Positions 1 through 8,775 are shown, counted from the stretch's first letter. The stretch is DNA of 64,000 nt from Herbidospora cretacea (GCF_001570605.1 NZ_BBXG01000001.1:496001-560000); one strand, 5' to 3'. A program made the numbers and translations. The notes: generated from the letters alone by a model not told the origin.

Positions 1-1
1 C

Positions 2-208
2 CAGCTGGTCCGGCTCGCCGAGGACCAGAACTCACCGGAGCGCGCTCTCGAGTGGATCCTGCGCTGCACCGGGCTCACCGGCCGCGACCCGGCCGAGATC
101 GGCGACCGGTGGCGCGAGCTCACCGGCACACCCCTGCCGTCCTCGGTCCGCGACCACCTCGAATGGGCGCGGCCGGGCGGGGACGACCCCGCCCGGCCGG
201 GCCCCTGA
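2..208 (+). CDS. C-terminal end of an unidentified protein (5' truncated)
   Basis: An open frame enters from the left edge and stops at TGA 206-208, leaving 68 codons. The visible peptide is charged and probably helical (it contains PERALEWILRCTG and RDPAEIGDRWREL) and ends in a Gly/Asp/Pro-rich tail. There is no motif I recognise, so no function is proposed. It is convergent with the solute-binding protein gene, with a single base between the two stop codons, and no terminator hairpin separates them. The codon bias is the same as in the neighbouring genes, which supports real coding. Confidence 0.55.
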   Translation, partial: QLVRLAEDQNSPERALEWILRCTGLTGRDPAEIGDRWRELTGTPLPSSVRDHLEWARPGGDDPARPGP

Positions 209-209
209 T

Positions 210-1481
210 CTACGCGGGCGGCGGGACCTGGTAGGTCTTGGCCAGGTCGGAGATCGCGTGGTCCTTGAAGATGACCGCGCCGCCGATCGCCTCCTTGTCC
301 GGCTTCACGATGTACGACGACAGCGACGCCGGCTTGTCGTACACGGAGAAGTCCATCGGCGTCCCGCCGAAGCCGCCCTCCCAGGCGTTCTGCGCGCGGT
401 GGGCCTTGATGATGCCCTCCCGCGAGAGGTCCTTGGCGGTGCAGGCGGCCTTGAGGGAGTCGCCGATGATGACGGCCTGCGTGTACCCCGACGCCACGCC
501 CGAGTCGAGCGGCTGCCCGGCGAACTTGGCCTCGTAGTCCTTGATGAGCTTCTCGTACACCGGCAGCGGGGCGGAGATCGGCGCCCCGGCCGTCACCACG
601 TAGTAGTCCTTGAGCAGGGCCGGCGCGGCGGGCGTGTCGAGGAGCAGCGGGCTGTACGCGGAGTTGCTCCCCACGAACGGCACGTCGAGGCCGGAGGCGA
701 GGGACACGCCGACCAGCGAGGCCGCCTGGCGGGGCCCGACCGACACCAGGATCGCCTTCACGCCGGCCTTCTTGAACGCCGTCGCCTGCGCGGTCATGTC
801 CTGGTCGGTGGCCTTGATCTTCTGCTCGACCAGGGTCAGGCCGTTCTTCTCCGCGGCGAACTTCGACCCGTTCAGGGCGCTCTCGCCGTAGTCGCCCTCG
901 AAGTAGAGGTGGCCGACCTTGTCGCCCGACTTGATGCCCTTCTCCTTCATCAGGAAGTCGACGCCGTTGATCATGTCGACGTCGTAGGTCGTCCCGGTCA
1001 CCTGGATCGCGTCGCTGCCCAGCAGCGACGTCGCCCAGGCGTTCGGGATCGTCAGGATCTTGTCGGCGGTGATCTTCTCCTTGAGCGCCGTCACCATCGG
1101 GGAGCCGATGAACTGCGGGATCGCCGCCGTCCGGGGCGCGACCTCCGCGTAGGCGGCCATCGCCTTCTGGACGTCGTAGCCGTGGTCGCGGACCACCGTC
1201 TCGATGGTCCGGCCGCAGATGCCGCCGGCGGCGTTGAGCTGCTCGAAGTACATCTGCTGGGCCTGCGTGACGCTCTTGCCGAGCGAGGCGTAGGGGCCGG
1301 TCAGGTCGGTGAGGAGGGACAGGGTGATGGTCGTCTCGGTCACGCCGGGACCGGTCTTCACCCCGTCGCCGCCGGTCGCGGTGGCCGGGGCCGCCCCGCC
1401 GGTGGCCTTGTCGCTGGCGCAGGCCGACGCGGCGAGCGCCAGGGCCGCGACGACGACCGCGGCCTTCCTGTTACGGGACAT
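210..1481 (-). CDS. Branched-chain amino-acid-type ABC transporter substrate-binding lipoprotein
   Basis: This is the extracytoplasmic receptor (423 aa) of the Liv-type importer encoded upstream. The start at 1481 has AGGAG 5 nt upstream and gives a short basic N-terminus, a hydrophobic core and a Cys at about residue 21 (AASAC), so it is probably a lipoprotein, though the lipobox is weak. The mature part has the type I periplasmic-binding fold (PF13458/LivJ-like: LTGPYASLGKSV near the start, IGSPMVTALKEK, LYFEGDYGESAL, GSNSAYSPLLL). It is last in a five-gene operon and overlaps the end of the LivM-type gene by 11 nt. Family membership is secure, but the ligand is not: such proteins also bind amides, urea and aromatic acids. 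Confidence 0.9.
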   Translation of the reverse strand: MSRNRKAAVVVAALALAASACASDKATGGAAPATATGGDGVKTGPGVTETTITLSLLTDLTGPYASLGKSVTQAQQMYFEQLNAAGGICGRTIETVVRDHGYDVQKAMAAYAEVAPRTAAIPQFIGSPMVTALKEKITADKILTIPNAWATSLLGSDAIQVTGTTYDVDMINGVDFLMKEKGIKSGDKVGHLYFEGDYGESALNGSKFAAEKNGLTLVEQKIKATDQDMTAQATAFKKAGVKAILVSVGPRQAASLVGVSLASGLDVPFVGSNSAYSPLLLDTPAAPALLKDYYVVTAGAPISAPLPVYEKLIKDYEAKFAGQPLDSGVASGYTQAVIIGDSLKAACTAKDLSREGIIKAHRAQNAWEGGFGGTPMDFSVYDKPASLSSYIVKPDKEAIGGAVIFKDHAISDLAKTYQVPPPA

Positions 1482-2571
1482 GCGGACTCCTGGTTTCTGG
1501 TGAGGGGGAAGGGGAGGAGAGGGGCAGCCGCAGGCGCGGCGGTCTGAGGCGGATCTTCCTGAAGAGCCCCAGAAGGCCGCCCGGCAGGAAGAGGACGACC
1601 GTGACGACGGCCGCGCCGTAGAGGATGCGGGCGGCCTCGGCGGGGGAGACACCCCCCGGTGTCCCCGGGGCGGCCACCAGCGGGATCGAGTCGCTGTACT
1701 TGGTGAGCAGTTGCGGGAGCAGGGAGACGAACATCGCGCCGACGACCGCGCCGCCGACCGACCCCAGTCCGCCGATGACGATCATGGCCAGGTAGTCGAG
1801 GGACAGCAGCACGCCGAAGTACTCCGGCACGGTCCGCTGGAAGACCAGTGCCAGCAGGACGCCGGCGAGGCCCCCGTACATGCTGGACAGGACGAAGACC
1901 CCGGCCCGGTAGCGCGCGACCGGCACCCCCATCACGCCGGCCGCGATCTCGTGGTCGCGGATGGTGTTCATGGCCCGCCCGGGACGGCCCTTCAGCACGC
2001 CCTGGGCGAAGACCATCGCCAGCGCGACCAGGACCAGCCCGAGGAACCACAGGCGCTCCAGCGTCCCGAAGGGCACCTGGAGGACGATCAGCGACGGCGT
2101 GTCGCCGAAGGAGAGGCCGAACAGGTTCAGCTCCGGCACCGCCCGGCCGTTGAAGCCGCCGGTGAGGTGCTCGGCGTTGAACAGGACGTGCTGGCCCCCG
2201 AAGATCAGCGCGAACGTGGCGATGCCCAGGTAGGCCCCCTTGAGGCGGCCGGCGATGGGGCTGAACAGCCCTCCGGCGACCCCGGCGACCAGCACCGCCA
2301 GCACGGCGGCCACCCCCGTCGGCAGGCCCATCCCGCTCAGCCGGGCGGTCGGCTCGGCGGAGAAGAACACGTAGGCGTAGGCCCCGACCGCGAGGAAGAA
2401 CGCGTGGCCCATCGAGAGCTGGCCGGTCGCCCCGGTGAGCAGGTTGATGCCGATCGCCCCGATCGCCGCCGACATCGCGAACAGGCCGGTCTGGAGCCAG
2501 AAGCCGTCGAGGTAGAAGGGCACCAGGGCGAGCACGACCACCACGCCGGTCCAGGCGAGAAACCTATACAC
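1471..2571 (-). CDS. Branched-chain amino-acid-type ABC transporter permease (LivM family)
   Basis: This membrane subunit (366 aa) forms the translocation pore together with the LivH-type protein. It has eight or more hydrophobic segments and the typical LivM sequences GINLLTGATGQLSMGHA, LKGAYLGIATFA, GRAMNTIRDHEIAA (the EAA-like coupling loop) and MIVIGGLGSVGGAVVGA. The start is GTG at 2569-2571 with GGAG 8 nt upstream, and it overlaps the livH stop by 8 nt, so translation is probably coupled. The C-terminal 35 residues are a basic, Ser/Pro-rich cytoplasmic tail, longer than usual. It lies between the LivH-type gene and the binding-protein gene. Confidence 0.93.
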   Translation of the reverse strand: MYRFLAWTGVVVVLALVPFYLDGFWLQTGLFAMSAAIGAIGINLLTGATGQLSMGHAFFLAVGAYAYVFFSAEPTARLSGMGLPTGVAAVLAVLVAGVAGGLFSPIAGRLKGAYLGIATFALIFGGQHVLFNAEHLTGGFNGRAVPELNLFGLSFGDTPSLIVLQVPFGTLERLWFLGLVLVALAMVFAQGVLKGRPGRAMNTIRDHEIAAGVMGVPVARYRAGVFVLSSMYGGLAGVLLALVFQRTVPEYFGVLLSLDYLAMIVIGGLGSVGGAVVGAMFVSLLPQLLTKYSDSIPLVAAPGTPGGVSPAEAARILYGAAVVTVVLFLPGGLLGLFRKIRLRPPRLRLPLSSPSPSPETRSPHVP

Positions 2572-3454
2572 GCGCCAGCTCCTTCGTCCCGAACAGCCCG
2601 GCGGGCCGGATGAGCAGGATCACGAGCATCACCAGGAACGGCGCCACGTCGCCGATGCCGCGGCCGAGGAAGGCCATGTCGTTCTGGTAGCCGCTCATCA
2701 TCGACTCGGTCACGCCGATGACCAGGCCGCCGACCAGCGCCCCCGTGGTCGAGTCGAGCCCGCCGAGGATCGCCGCCGGGAACGCCTTCAGCGCCACCAG
2801 CGACGTGCTCCGGTCGAGGCCCGGCGTCGGGAAGACGCACAGGAACAGCGCGGCCACCGCCGCCAGCGCGCCCGCGACGGCCCACGCGCTCATCGACACC
2901 CGGCCGAGCCGCACGCCCATCAGCGCGGCCGTCTCGGCGTCCTCGGCGGCGGCGCGCATCGCGACGCCCCAGCCGGTGTACTTGAACGCCAGCAGGAACG
3001 CGGTGATCAGCAGCGCGGCCGTCACCAGCGCCACGATGCGGGTCTCGGCGAGGGTCACCCCGCCGAACCGGACGACCTGGCTGCCCCACGGGTCGCCCAT
3101 GGCCAGCACGTCGGTGCCGATCTGCCGGGTCAGCTCGGTCGTGATCACGATGTCCACGCCGATCGTGACGATCGCCAGCACGCTGTGCGAGGCCACATTG
3201 GCCCGGCGGATCACCAGGAACTCGATGGCCGCGGCGACCAGCGCCGCCGCCGCGATCCCGATCAGCAGCGCCGCCCAGAAGCCCACGACGGGCCACAGCC
3301 GCGCCACCAGATAGCCGCCCGCCAGGAGCAGCGAGGCGTGCGCGAAGTTCACCACCTCGGTCGCCTTGAAGATGATCACGAAGCCGAGCGCGATGAGCGC
3401 GTACACGGCTCCGATGGAGATCCCGTTGACGAGCAGCTCCACGAACGTGGTCAC
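2564..3454 (-). CDS. Branched-chain amino-acid-type ABC transporter permease (LivH family)
   Basis: This is the second pore subunit (296 aa, normal for the family). It is strongly hydrophobic throughout. Family motifs are NGISIGAVYALIALGFVIIF at the N-terminus, VNFAHASLLLAGGY, MRAAAEDAETAALMGV (coupling loop) and AILGGLDSTTGALVGGL. It starts with GTG at 3452-3454, whose last bases form the TGA of the upstream ATPase gene (GTGA overlap). The permease should load onto both ATPases encoded upstream. No truncation or missing motif is seen. Confidence 0.93.
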   Translation of the reverse strand: MTTFVELLVNGISIGAVYALIALGFVIIFKATEVVNFAHASLLLAGGYLVARLWPVVGFWAALLIGIAAAALVAAAIEFLVIRRANVASHSVLAIVTIGVDIVITTELTRQIGTDVLAMGDPWGSQVVRFGGVTLAETRIVALVTAALLITAFLLAFKYTGWGVAMRAAAEDAETAALMGVRLGRVSMSAWAVAGALAAVAALFLCVFPTPGLDRSTSLVALKAFPAAILGGLDSTTGALVGGLVIGVTESMMSGYQNDMAFLGRGIGDVAPFLVMLVILLIRPAGLFGTKELARV

Positions 3455-4245
3455 GTGCCCTCCGTCCCGAGGTAGGCGCCGATGACGGCGGGGTCGGCCT
3501 GCACCTCGGCGGGGGTCCCGTCGGCGATGCGCCTGCCGAAGTCGAGCACGGTGACCCGGTCGGCCAGCCGCATGACCATGCCCATGTCGTGTTCGACGAG
3601 CAGGATCGAGATGCCGAGGCTGTCGCGCACCGACAGGATCAGCTCGGCCATCTCCTGGCGTTCGCCGCTGTTCATCCCGGCCACCGGCTCGTCGAGGAGC
3701 AGGAGCCGGGGTTCCATGCAGAGCGCGCGGGCCAGTTCGACCCGTTTCTGCACGCCGTAGGGCAGCAGCCCCACCGGGGACGCGAGCCGTTCGGTCAGCC
3801 CCACGAACTCGGCGATCTCGGCGACCCTCGCCGCGTGCCTGGCGGCCTCGCGCCGGGCGTTCGGGAGCCGCAGCCCCGCCGAGACGAACCCCGACGAGGT
3901 GAGCCGGTGGCGGCCCAGCAGCAGGTTGTCGTGCACCGGCAGCCGGGGTGACAGGGCGATGTTCTGGAACGTCCGGGCGACGCCGAGCGCCGCGATCCGG
4001 TGCGGCTTCAGCGCGGTGAGCTCGGCCTGGCCGAACCTGACCGAGCCGGAGGTCGCCTTGTAGACGCCCGACAGCACGTTGAAGCAGGTCGACTTCCCGG
4101 CCCCGTTGGGCCCGATGACGGCGTGCACGGTCCCCGGCGCGACGGTGAAGCTGACGGCGTCGAGCGCGGTGAGCCCGGCGAACCTGACGGTCACGTCGCG
4201 GACTTCGAGGGGTTCCATACCGTCCGGTTGGTATGCAGCGGTCAT
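3451..4245 (-). CDS. ABC transporter ATP-binding protein (LivG family)
   Basis: This is the first of two cytoplasmic ATPases (264 aa). Walker A is GPNGAGKST, the signature region reads YGVQKRVELARAL (a divergent LSGGQ, as is usual in LivG), Walker B is LLLLDEP, followed by VAGMNSGE and the switch histidine in LLVEHDMGMVM. The C-terminal GRRIADGTPAEVQADPAVIGAYLG is characteristic of LivG. The start ATG at 4243-4245 is 1 nt from the upstream livF-type stop. It is part of the operon 5017 to 210. Confidence 0.94.
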   Translation of the reverse strand: MTAAYQPDGMEPLEVRDVTVRFAGLTALDAVSFTVAPGTVHAVIGPNGAGKSTCFNVLSGVYKATSGSVRFGQAELTALKPHRIAALGVARTFQNIALSPRLPVHDNLLLGRHRLTSSGFVSAGLRLPNARREAARHAARVAEIAEFVGLTERLASPVGLLPYGVQKRVELARALCMEPRLLLLDEPVAGMNSGERQEMAELILSVRDSLGISILLVEHDMGMVMRLADRVTVLDFGRRIADGTPAEVQADPAVIGAYLGTEGT

Positions 4246-4246
4246 G

Positions 4247-5017
4247 TCACGACCACCTGGAGAGGGTGCGCGTCCGGAGCGTGCCCTCCACGGCGTCGGC
4301 GATGCCGAGGTAGCGTCGGCGCACCTCGTCGCTCGCCCTGAGCTCGGCGGCGGTCCCTTCGAGGACCACCTCGCCGACCTCCAGGACGTACGCGTGCGAC
4401 GCCAGCGACAGGGCCATCGCCACGTTCTGCTCCACGAGCAGGACCGAGGTGCCCAAACTGTTGATCTCCTTGATCGTCTCGGTGATGCGGGCCGCCATCA
4501 GCGGCGCCAGCCCCAAGGTGGGTTCGTCGAGCAGCAGCGTCGTCGGCCCGGCCATCAGCGCCCGCCCGATGGCGAGCATCTGCTGCTCGCCGCCCGACAG
4601 CAGCCCGGCCCGCTGCCTGGCCCGGTCGGCGAGCACCGGGAAGAGTTCGACGACCTGGTCGTGGGCCTTCGCGTACTCGCGGCGCGGCCGTCCCAGGCCG
4701 CCCGCCCGCAGGTTCTCCTCGACCGTCATCCGGGCGAACACCCGGCGTCCCTCCGGCACCTGGACGACCCCGCGCGCCACCACGGAGGCGGCGGCCAGCC
4801 CGGTCAGCCGCTGGTCGCCCAGCGTCACGGCGCCCTGGCAGCTGCCCCGGTGGAACCTCAGCGTGCCGGAGATGGCCCGGAGCAGGGTCGACTTGCCCGC
4901 GCCGTTCGCGCCGAGCACGGCGACGATCGACCCGGACGGCACCCGCATGGACACCCCACGCAGCGCCCGGACCGGCCCGTAGCCCACCACCAGATCGCTG
5001 ACAGCGAGATCGGCCAT
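4247..5017 (-). CDS. ABC transporter ATP-binding protein (LivF family), first gene of the importer operon
   Basis: This is the second ATPase (256 aa). Walker A is GANGAGKST, the signature is LSGGEQQMLAIGRAL, Walker B is LLLDEPTLGLAP, and the H-loop position carries Gln (LLVEQN), as in LivF. The start at 5017 is chosen because GGAGG lies at 5026-5030, 8 nt upstream; a longer in-frame extension to 5110 lacks family homology. It is first in the operon and divergent from the PucR-type regulator gene; the 187-nt gap carries a perfect palindrome (5121-5148) that probably controls both directions. Confidence 0.93.
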   Translation of the reverse strand: MADLAVSDLVVGYGPVRALRGVSMRVPSGSIVAVLGANGAGKSTLLRAISGTLRFHRGSCQGAVTLGDQRLTGLAAASVVARGVVQVPEGRRVFARMTVEENLRAGGLGRPRREYAKAHDQVVELFPVLADRARQRAGLLSGGEQQMLAIGRALMAGPTTLLLDEPTLGLAPLMAARITETIKEINSLGTSVLLVEQNVAMALSLASHAYVLEVGEVVLEGTAAELRASDEVRRRYLGIADAVEGTLRTRTLSRWS

Positions 5018-5120
5018 GCGTGATTCCTCCAAGAGCGTCGGTGGTGCACACCAAACCCCGCGCGTGCACCGTCGTCCAGATGCCCCGGTGAAGTCGCGAC
5101 CCCTGCCCACTCATGACGTG

Positions 5121-5148
5121 ACGCCGTTGTGCAACCGCACAACGGCGT
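5121..5148. promoter_or_regulatory. Perfect 12-bp inverted repeat in the divergent Liv/PucR promoter region
   Basis: The left arm ACGCCGTTGTGC (5121-5132), a 4-nt centre AACC and the right arm GCACAACGGCGT (5137-5148) are exactly complementary. It lies 103 nt from the livF start and 56 nt from the regulator start. PucR/CdaR-type regulators usually act next to their own gene, so this is the obvious candidate operator; the binding protein is inferred. A terminator role is unlikely because both flanking genes point away from it. Confidence 0.65.
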
Positions 5149-5204
5149 GTCACGAAACGAAACCGAACCTTGTTCCGGAAGGAGGCGGGTGGCAGGTTGG
5201 GGAG

Positions 5205-6404
5205 ATGCGCTCCCCCACGCAGTCCCACCATGACGCGGAGGTCCGTGAGCTGCTGCGCGGCGCGGCCGAGGCCATGCTGGACCGGCTCCCGGAGCTGACC
5301 GACGAGCTGGTGACGCGGGTGCGCGGCGGCGACGAGGCCTACTGCACGTTCGTGCCCGCCGACGACCACTGGCAGAGCACCCTCGAAGGGCTCCGGATCG
5401 GCATCTCCTCGATCCTCCAGGCCCGGCACGAACGCCGCGACCTCCCCTTCACCGAGTCGATGGCCCGCCGCCGCGCCGAGCAGGGGCTGCCGGTCGACTC
5501 CCTGATGCGCATGTACCGGCTGGCCGCCCAGGTGATGTGGTCGGCGATCGTCGACTACGTGGAGAAGGAGCGGCCCGACCGCATCGGCGTGCTGGCCCGG
5601 GTGCCCACCCACGTCTGGCACGCCATCGACCGCCAGGCGCTGGTGGCCGGGAACATGTACCGCAGAAGGGAGCAGGAACTGCTCAGGCGCAACCACGAAC
5701 GCGTGAACGCCCTGCTCGACGCGCTGCTCGACGGCACCTCCGACGCCGGGGTGGTGCACGGCGCCTCGGCCGCGCTCGACCTCCCCGAGCGGGCCCGCTT
5801 CGCGGTGGTGACGGTGCGTTTCCCCATCCGTCACGACCACGAGAGCACCCGCCTGCCGGAGAAGATCGGCCGGATGCGGCTGATGTGGCGGATGCGCACC
5901 GGCCACGAGGTCGGCGTCGTCGCCCTCGGCGACGCCTCGCTCGACGACCTGACCGAGGGCCTGCGCCTGGTGGTCAGCGGGGTGGCCGGGGTGAGCCCGG
6001 TCGTGGAGAGCCTGGTCGACCTCGGCGACGCCCACCGGCTGGCCGAACTCGCGATGCGGACCTGCGTCGACAGCGGCCCCGAGATCGCCCGCCTCGACCA
6101 GCGGCTGCCCGCCGTGCTGGTCATCTGCCAGCCCGAGATCTCGGGCCACCTGGTCGGGGGAGTGCTCGGCCCGCTGCTCGCCCTGGAGGGCGCCGACCGG
6201 GAGGTGCTGCTGACGACGCTGGAGACCTGGCTCCAGTGCGAGGGGTCGGCGGCCCGCGCGGCCGGGCGGCTCTACTGCCACCGCAACACGATCATCAACC
6301 GGATCCGCCGCATCGAGCAGCTCACCGGCCGGTCCCTGTCGCGCCCGCGCGACATCGTCGACCTCACCCTCGCCCTGGACGCCGTCCGCCTCTTACCCCT
6401 CTGA
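5205..6404 (+). CDS. PucR/CdaR-family transcriptional regulator
   Basis: A 399-aa cytoplasmic regulator. The N-terminal two thirds resemble the RsbR-like/GGDEF-like sensor part of this family (AEAMLDRLPELTDELVTRV; IDRQALVAGNMYRRREQELLRRN). The C-terminus is the PucR helix-turn-helix: LETWLQCEGSAARAAGRL, CHRNTIINRIRRIEQLTGR. ATG 5205 gives the family N-terminus; a purine-rich AGGTTGGGGAG lies immediately upstream, so the ribosome-binding site is not ideal. It is divergent from the Liv-type importer, which is probably its target. Its stop codon is 1 nt from the operator-like palindrome of the LacI gene. Confidence 0.88.
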   Translation: MRSPTQSHHDAEVRELLRGAAEAMLDRLPELTDELVTRVRGGDEAYCTFVPADDHWQSTLEGLRIGISSILQARHERRDLPFTESMARRRAEQGLPVDSLMRMYRLAAQVMWSAIVDYVEKERPDRIGVLARVPTHVWHAIDRQALVAGNMYRRREQELLRRNHERVNALLDALLDGTSDAGVVHGASAALDLPERARFAVVTVRFPIRHDHESTRLPEKIGRMRLMWRMRTGHEVGVVALGDASLDDLTEGLRLVVSGVAGVSPVVESLVDLGDAHRLAELAMRTCVDSGPEIARLDQRLPAVLVICQPEISGHLVGGVLGPLLALEGADREVLLTTLETWLQCEGSAARAAGRLYCHRNTIINRIRRIEQLTGRSLSRPRDIVDLTLALDAVRLLPL

Positions 6405-6405
6405 T

Positions 6406-6419
6406 GGAGAGCGCTCTCC
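6406..6419. promoter_or_regulatory. LacI-type operator (14-bp perfect palindrome)
   Basis: GGAGAGCGCTCTCC is fully palindromic with the central CG pair typical of LacI-family operators. It sits directly upstream of the -10 element of the downstream LacI-family gene, so autorepression is the simplest reading. It begins one base after the stop codon of the PucR-type gene. Confidence 0.7.
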
Positions 6420-6421
6420 GC

Positions 6422-6427
6422 TAAAGT
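6422..6427 (+). promoter_or_regulatory. -10 element of a probable leaderless promoter (LacI gene)
   Basis: TAAAGT ends 7 nt before ATG 6435, and no Shine-Dalgarno sequence is present. This is the spacing at which transcription starts on the A of the start codon. The palindrome 6406-6419 would lie between -35 and -10. Confidence 0.5.
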
Positions 6428-6434
6428 GGCGGTC

Positions 6435-7460
6435 ATGAGGGAAGATCGGGTGGCCTCACCCACGCTGGAGGACGTGGCACGGGCCGCCGGGGTCTCCCGG
6501 GCGACGGTATCGCGCGTGATCAACGGCATCCGCAACGTCGACCCGTCGATCCAGGAGGCGGTCCGCCGGGCCATCGCCGAGGTCGGGTACGTCCCCAACC
6601 GGGCCGCCCGGCAACTGGTCACCGGGAAGACCGGGTCGATCGCGCTGATCGTCTCCGGCGCGGGCCAGTTCTTCGCCCGCGTCTTCACCGACCCCTTCTT
6701 CGGCCGCGTCGTCGAGGGCATCAGCGGCCACCTGCGGCCGCTCGGCGTGCACCTGGTCCTGATGCTGGCTGAGGCCGCCGACGCGCGGACCCAGGTCGTC
6801 GACTACGTCCGCGAGGGCCACGTCGACGGCGCGATCCTGGTCACCACCCACGCCGACGACCCCCTCCCGGCGATGCTGGCCGAGTCGGGCACCCCCGTCG
6901 TCCTGTTCGCCCGCCCCGACCAGCCGATCCCCATCTCCTACGTCGACCTCGCCCACGGCGCCGGCGCGCGCATGGCCGCCGACCACCTGGTCGCGCGCGG
7001 CTGCGAACGGGTCGCGACCATCTCCGGCCCGCTCGACGTGCTCGCCTCGATGGAGCGCCAGTCGGGCTTCCGCGAGGCGATGGCCCGCCACGGCCACGCC
7101 TACGTGCCGAGCGTGGCCGGCAACTTCACCAAGGAGAGCGGCGAGACGGCCATGGCCCGGCTGCTCGACGACCACCCGAACATCGACGGCCTGTTCGTCG
7201 CCAACGACCTGATGGCCCAAGGCGCGCTGGAGGTCGCCGCCGCGCGGGGCCTGCGCATCCCGGCCGACCTCAAGGTCGTCGGCTTCGACGACAGCACGGC
7301 CGCGCTGGCCTGCCGCCCGCCGCTGACGACCATAAGGCACCCCGTCGAGGACATGTCGGCCGAGATGTCCAGGCTGCTGCTGGCCCAGATCGAAGACCCG
7401 GCCCGGCGCCCGAAGTCGGTCATCTTCGAGCCCGAGCTGGTCGTGCGCGAGTCGGCCTAG
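6435..7460 (+). CDS. LacI-family transcriptional regulator
   Basis: A 341-aa repressor. The N-terminal helix-turn-helix is classical (PTLEDVARAAGVSRATVSRV) and the hinge helix follows (VPNRAARQLVTGKTGSIALI). The remainder is the periplasmic-binding-like ligand domain (FADPFFG-type segment at DPFFGRVVEGIS, GHVDGAILV, DGLFVANDLMAQGAL, VVGFDDSTAAL, PPLTTIRHPVEDM). ATG 6435 is preferred over GTG 6426 because it sits 7 nt after a TAAAGT box (leaderless). The family usually senses sugars and controls nearby catabolic genes. The convergent neighbour, overlapping by 4 nt, is an SGNH esterase, but no copy of the 14-bp operator is seen in front of that gene, so its regulon is unknown. Confidence 0.93.
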   Translation: MREDRVASPTLEDVARAAGVSRATVSRVINGIRNVDPSIQEAVRRAIAEVGYVPNRAARQLVTGKTGSIALIVSGAGQFFARVFTDPFFGRVVEGISGHLRPLGVHLVLMLAEAADARTQVVDYVREGHVDGAILVTTHADDPLPAMLAESGTPVVLFARPDQPIPISYVDLAHGAGARMAADHLVARGCERVATISGPLDVLASMERQSGFREAMARHGHAYVPSVAGNFTKESGETAMARLLDDHPNIDGLFVANDLMAQGALEVAAARGLRIPADLKVVGFDDSTAALACRPPLTTIRHPVEDMSAEMSRLLLAQIEDPARRPKSVIFEPELVVRESA

Positions 7461-8692
7461 CGGAACAGCCGGGCCGGGACCGCGTCGGCGATGGCCCGGT
7501 AGCCGGCCGGGTTGAAGTGCAGGTGGTCGCCGGTGTCGTAGGCGGGCAGCATCCGGCGCGGGTCGGCCGGGTCGCGGGTCACCCGGTCGAGGTCGACGAC
7601 GGCGTCGAACCCGCCGCCCGTCCTGATCCAGTGGTTCACCCTCTGCCGGGTGGCCTCGCGCAGACCGGCCGGGTCGTCGTAGCCGGTGTTCCCGCCGAAC
7701 GGGGTGATCGTGGCGCCGTACACCCTGATGTCCTGGGCCCGCGCCCGGACGGCGATCTGCTCGTAGGCGGCGATCAGGTCGGCGGCGACCTGGTTCTGGG
7801 CCGCCTCGGTCGCCTCGGCGGTGCCGATGTCGTTCACGCCCTCGAAGACCAGCAGCCACGCGACGCCGGTCGTGGCGAGCACGTCGCGGTCGAGCCGGGC
7901 CAGCACGTTGGGGCCGAGGCCGTCGTTGAGGACCCGGTTGCCGCCCGCCGCCTGGTTGAGCACCGGCACGTCGCGCAGCCGGTCGAAGAGGAGGTCGGGC
8001 CAGCGGTCGTTCCCGTTGGTGGTGGAGCCGCGCCCGTCGGTCAGCGAGTCGCCGACCACGACGACCGCCCTGGCGTCGGAGGTGGTCTCGACGCCGCTGA
8101 GGAAGTACCAGTGGTCGGTGGGCGTGGCCCCGGGCAGGTCGGTGTCGGCGACGTGGTCCCCGGCGAGGAGGTGCGAGGTCGTCCGGGACCCCGGATGCGA
8201 GGTCACCTCGGTGGAGGCCTGGCCCTGGGCCAGGTACAGCGTCACCGTGAGGTTGGTCCCGTCGGCGACCGGGAAGGTCAGCGGGTCGGAGATCGCCGGC
8301 GCGCCGATCGGCACGGTGACCGAGGCCCGCCCCTGGAAGGTCACCGGCCGCGACGACCCCGGCCGGATCGCGGCGACCCCCGCCCGGCCGTCCGCCGGCA
8401 GCGCCACCGCGACCTTGGTGATGGGCAGCGCGGCCCCGCCGAACGCGTTGGAGAACCGCAGCCGGAGCTGCCGGCCGCCCTCGGTGACCCGGACGGTCTG
8501 CCGCAGCGTCGTGTCGGGCATCACCAGGTTCTCCTGGGTGAACGGCGCCGGGGGCAGGTTGTGCGGCTCGGTGAGCTGCGGCATCGCCGTCCAGGTGTGC
8601 ACCCAGTCGGCCTTGCCCGACCCGAGGGCGGGCGGCGCCGCGAGCAGGGCGAGGGCGAGCACCGCCACCAGCAGTAATCTGACGCGTTTCAT
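7457..8692 (-). CDS. Secreted SGNH/GDSL-family esterase
   Basis: A 411-aa exported hydrolase. A signal peptide (MKRVRLLLVAVLALALLAAPPALG) is followed by a beta-rich N-terminal region and the SGNH catalytic domain: block I VVVVGDSLTDGRG with the nucleophile Ser, a block II-like AAGGNRVL, block III FEGVNDIG, and block V DHLHFNPAGY with the catalytic Asp and His. Start ATG 8692 has GGGAGG 7 nt upstream. The long segment before the GDS motif is typical of actinobacterial lipase/acetyl-esterase members that deacylate polysaccharides or lipids; the substrate cannot be read from the sequence. It overlaps the LacI gene tail to tail by 4 nt. Confidence 0.92.
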   Translation of the reverse strand: MKRVRLLLVAVLALALLAAPPALGSGKADWVHTWTAMPQLTEPHNLPPAPFTQENLVMPDTTLRQTVRVTEGGRQLRLRFSNAFGGAALPITKVAVALPADGRAGVAAIRPGSSRPVTFQGRASVTVPIGAPAISDPLTFPVADGTNLTVTLYLAQGQASTEVTSHPGSRTTSHLLAGDHVADTDLPGATPTDHWYFLSGVETTSDARAVVVVGDSLTDGRGSTTNGNDRWPDLLFDRLRDVPVLNQAAGGNRVLNDGLGPNVLARLDRDVLATTGVAWLLVFEGVNDIGTAEATEAAQNQVAADLIAAYEQIAVRARAQDIRVYGATITPFGGNTGYDDPAGLREATRQRVNHWIRTGGGFDAVVDLDRVTRDPADPRRMLPAYDTGDHLHFNPAGYRAIADAVPARLFR

Positions 8693-8775
8693 CCGTGGTC
8701 CTCCCGATCGTCCGGATCGCAGGAGGGCTCAGTGTCAGACGCCTCTCAACTGTGCGTCAACCTGAGCTGAAACGT

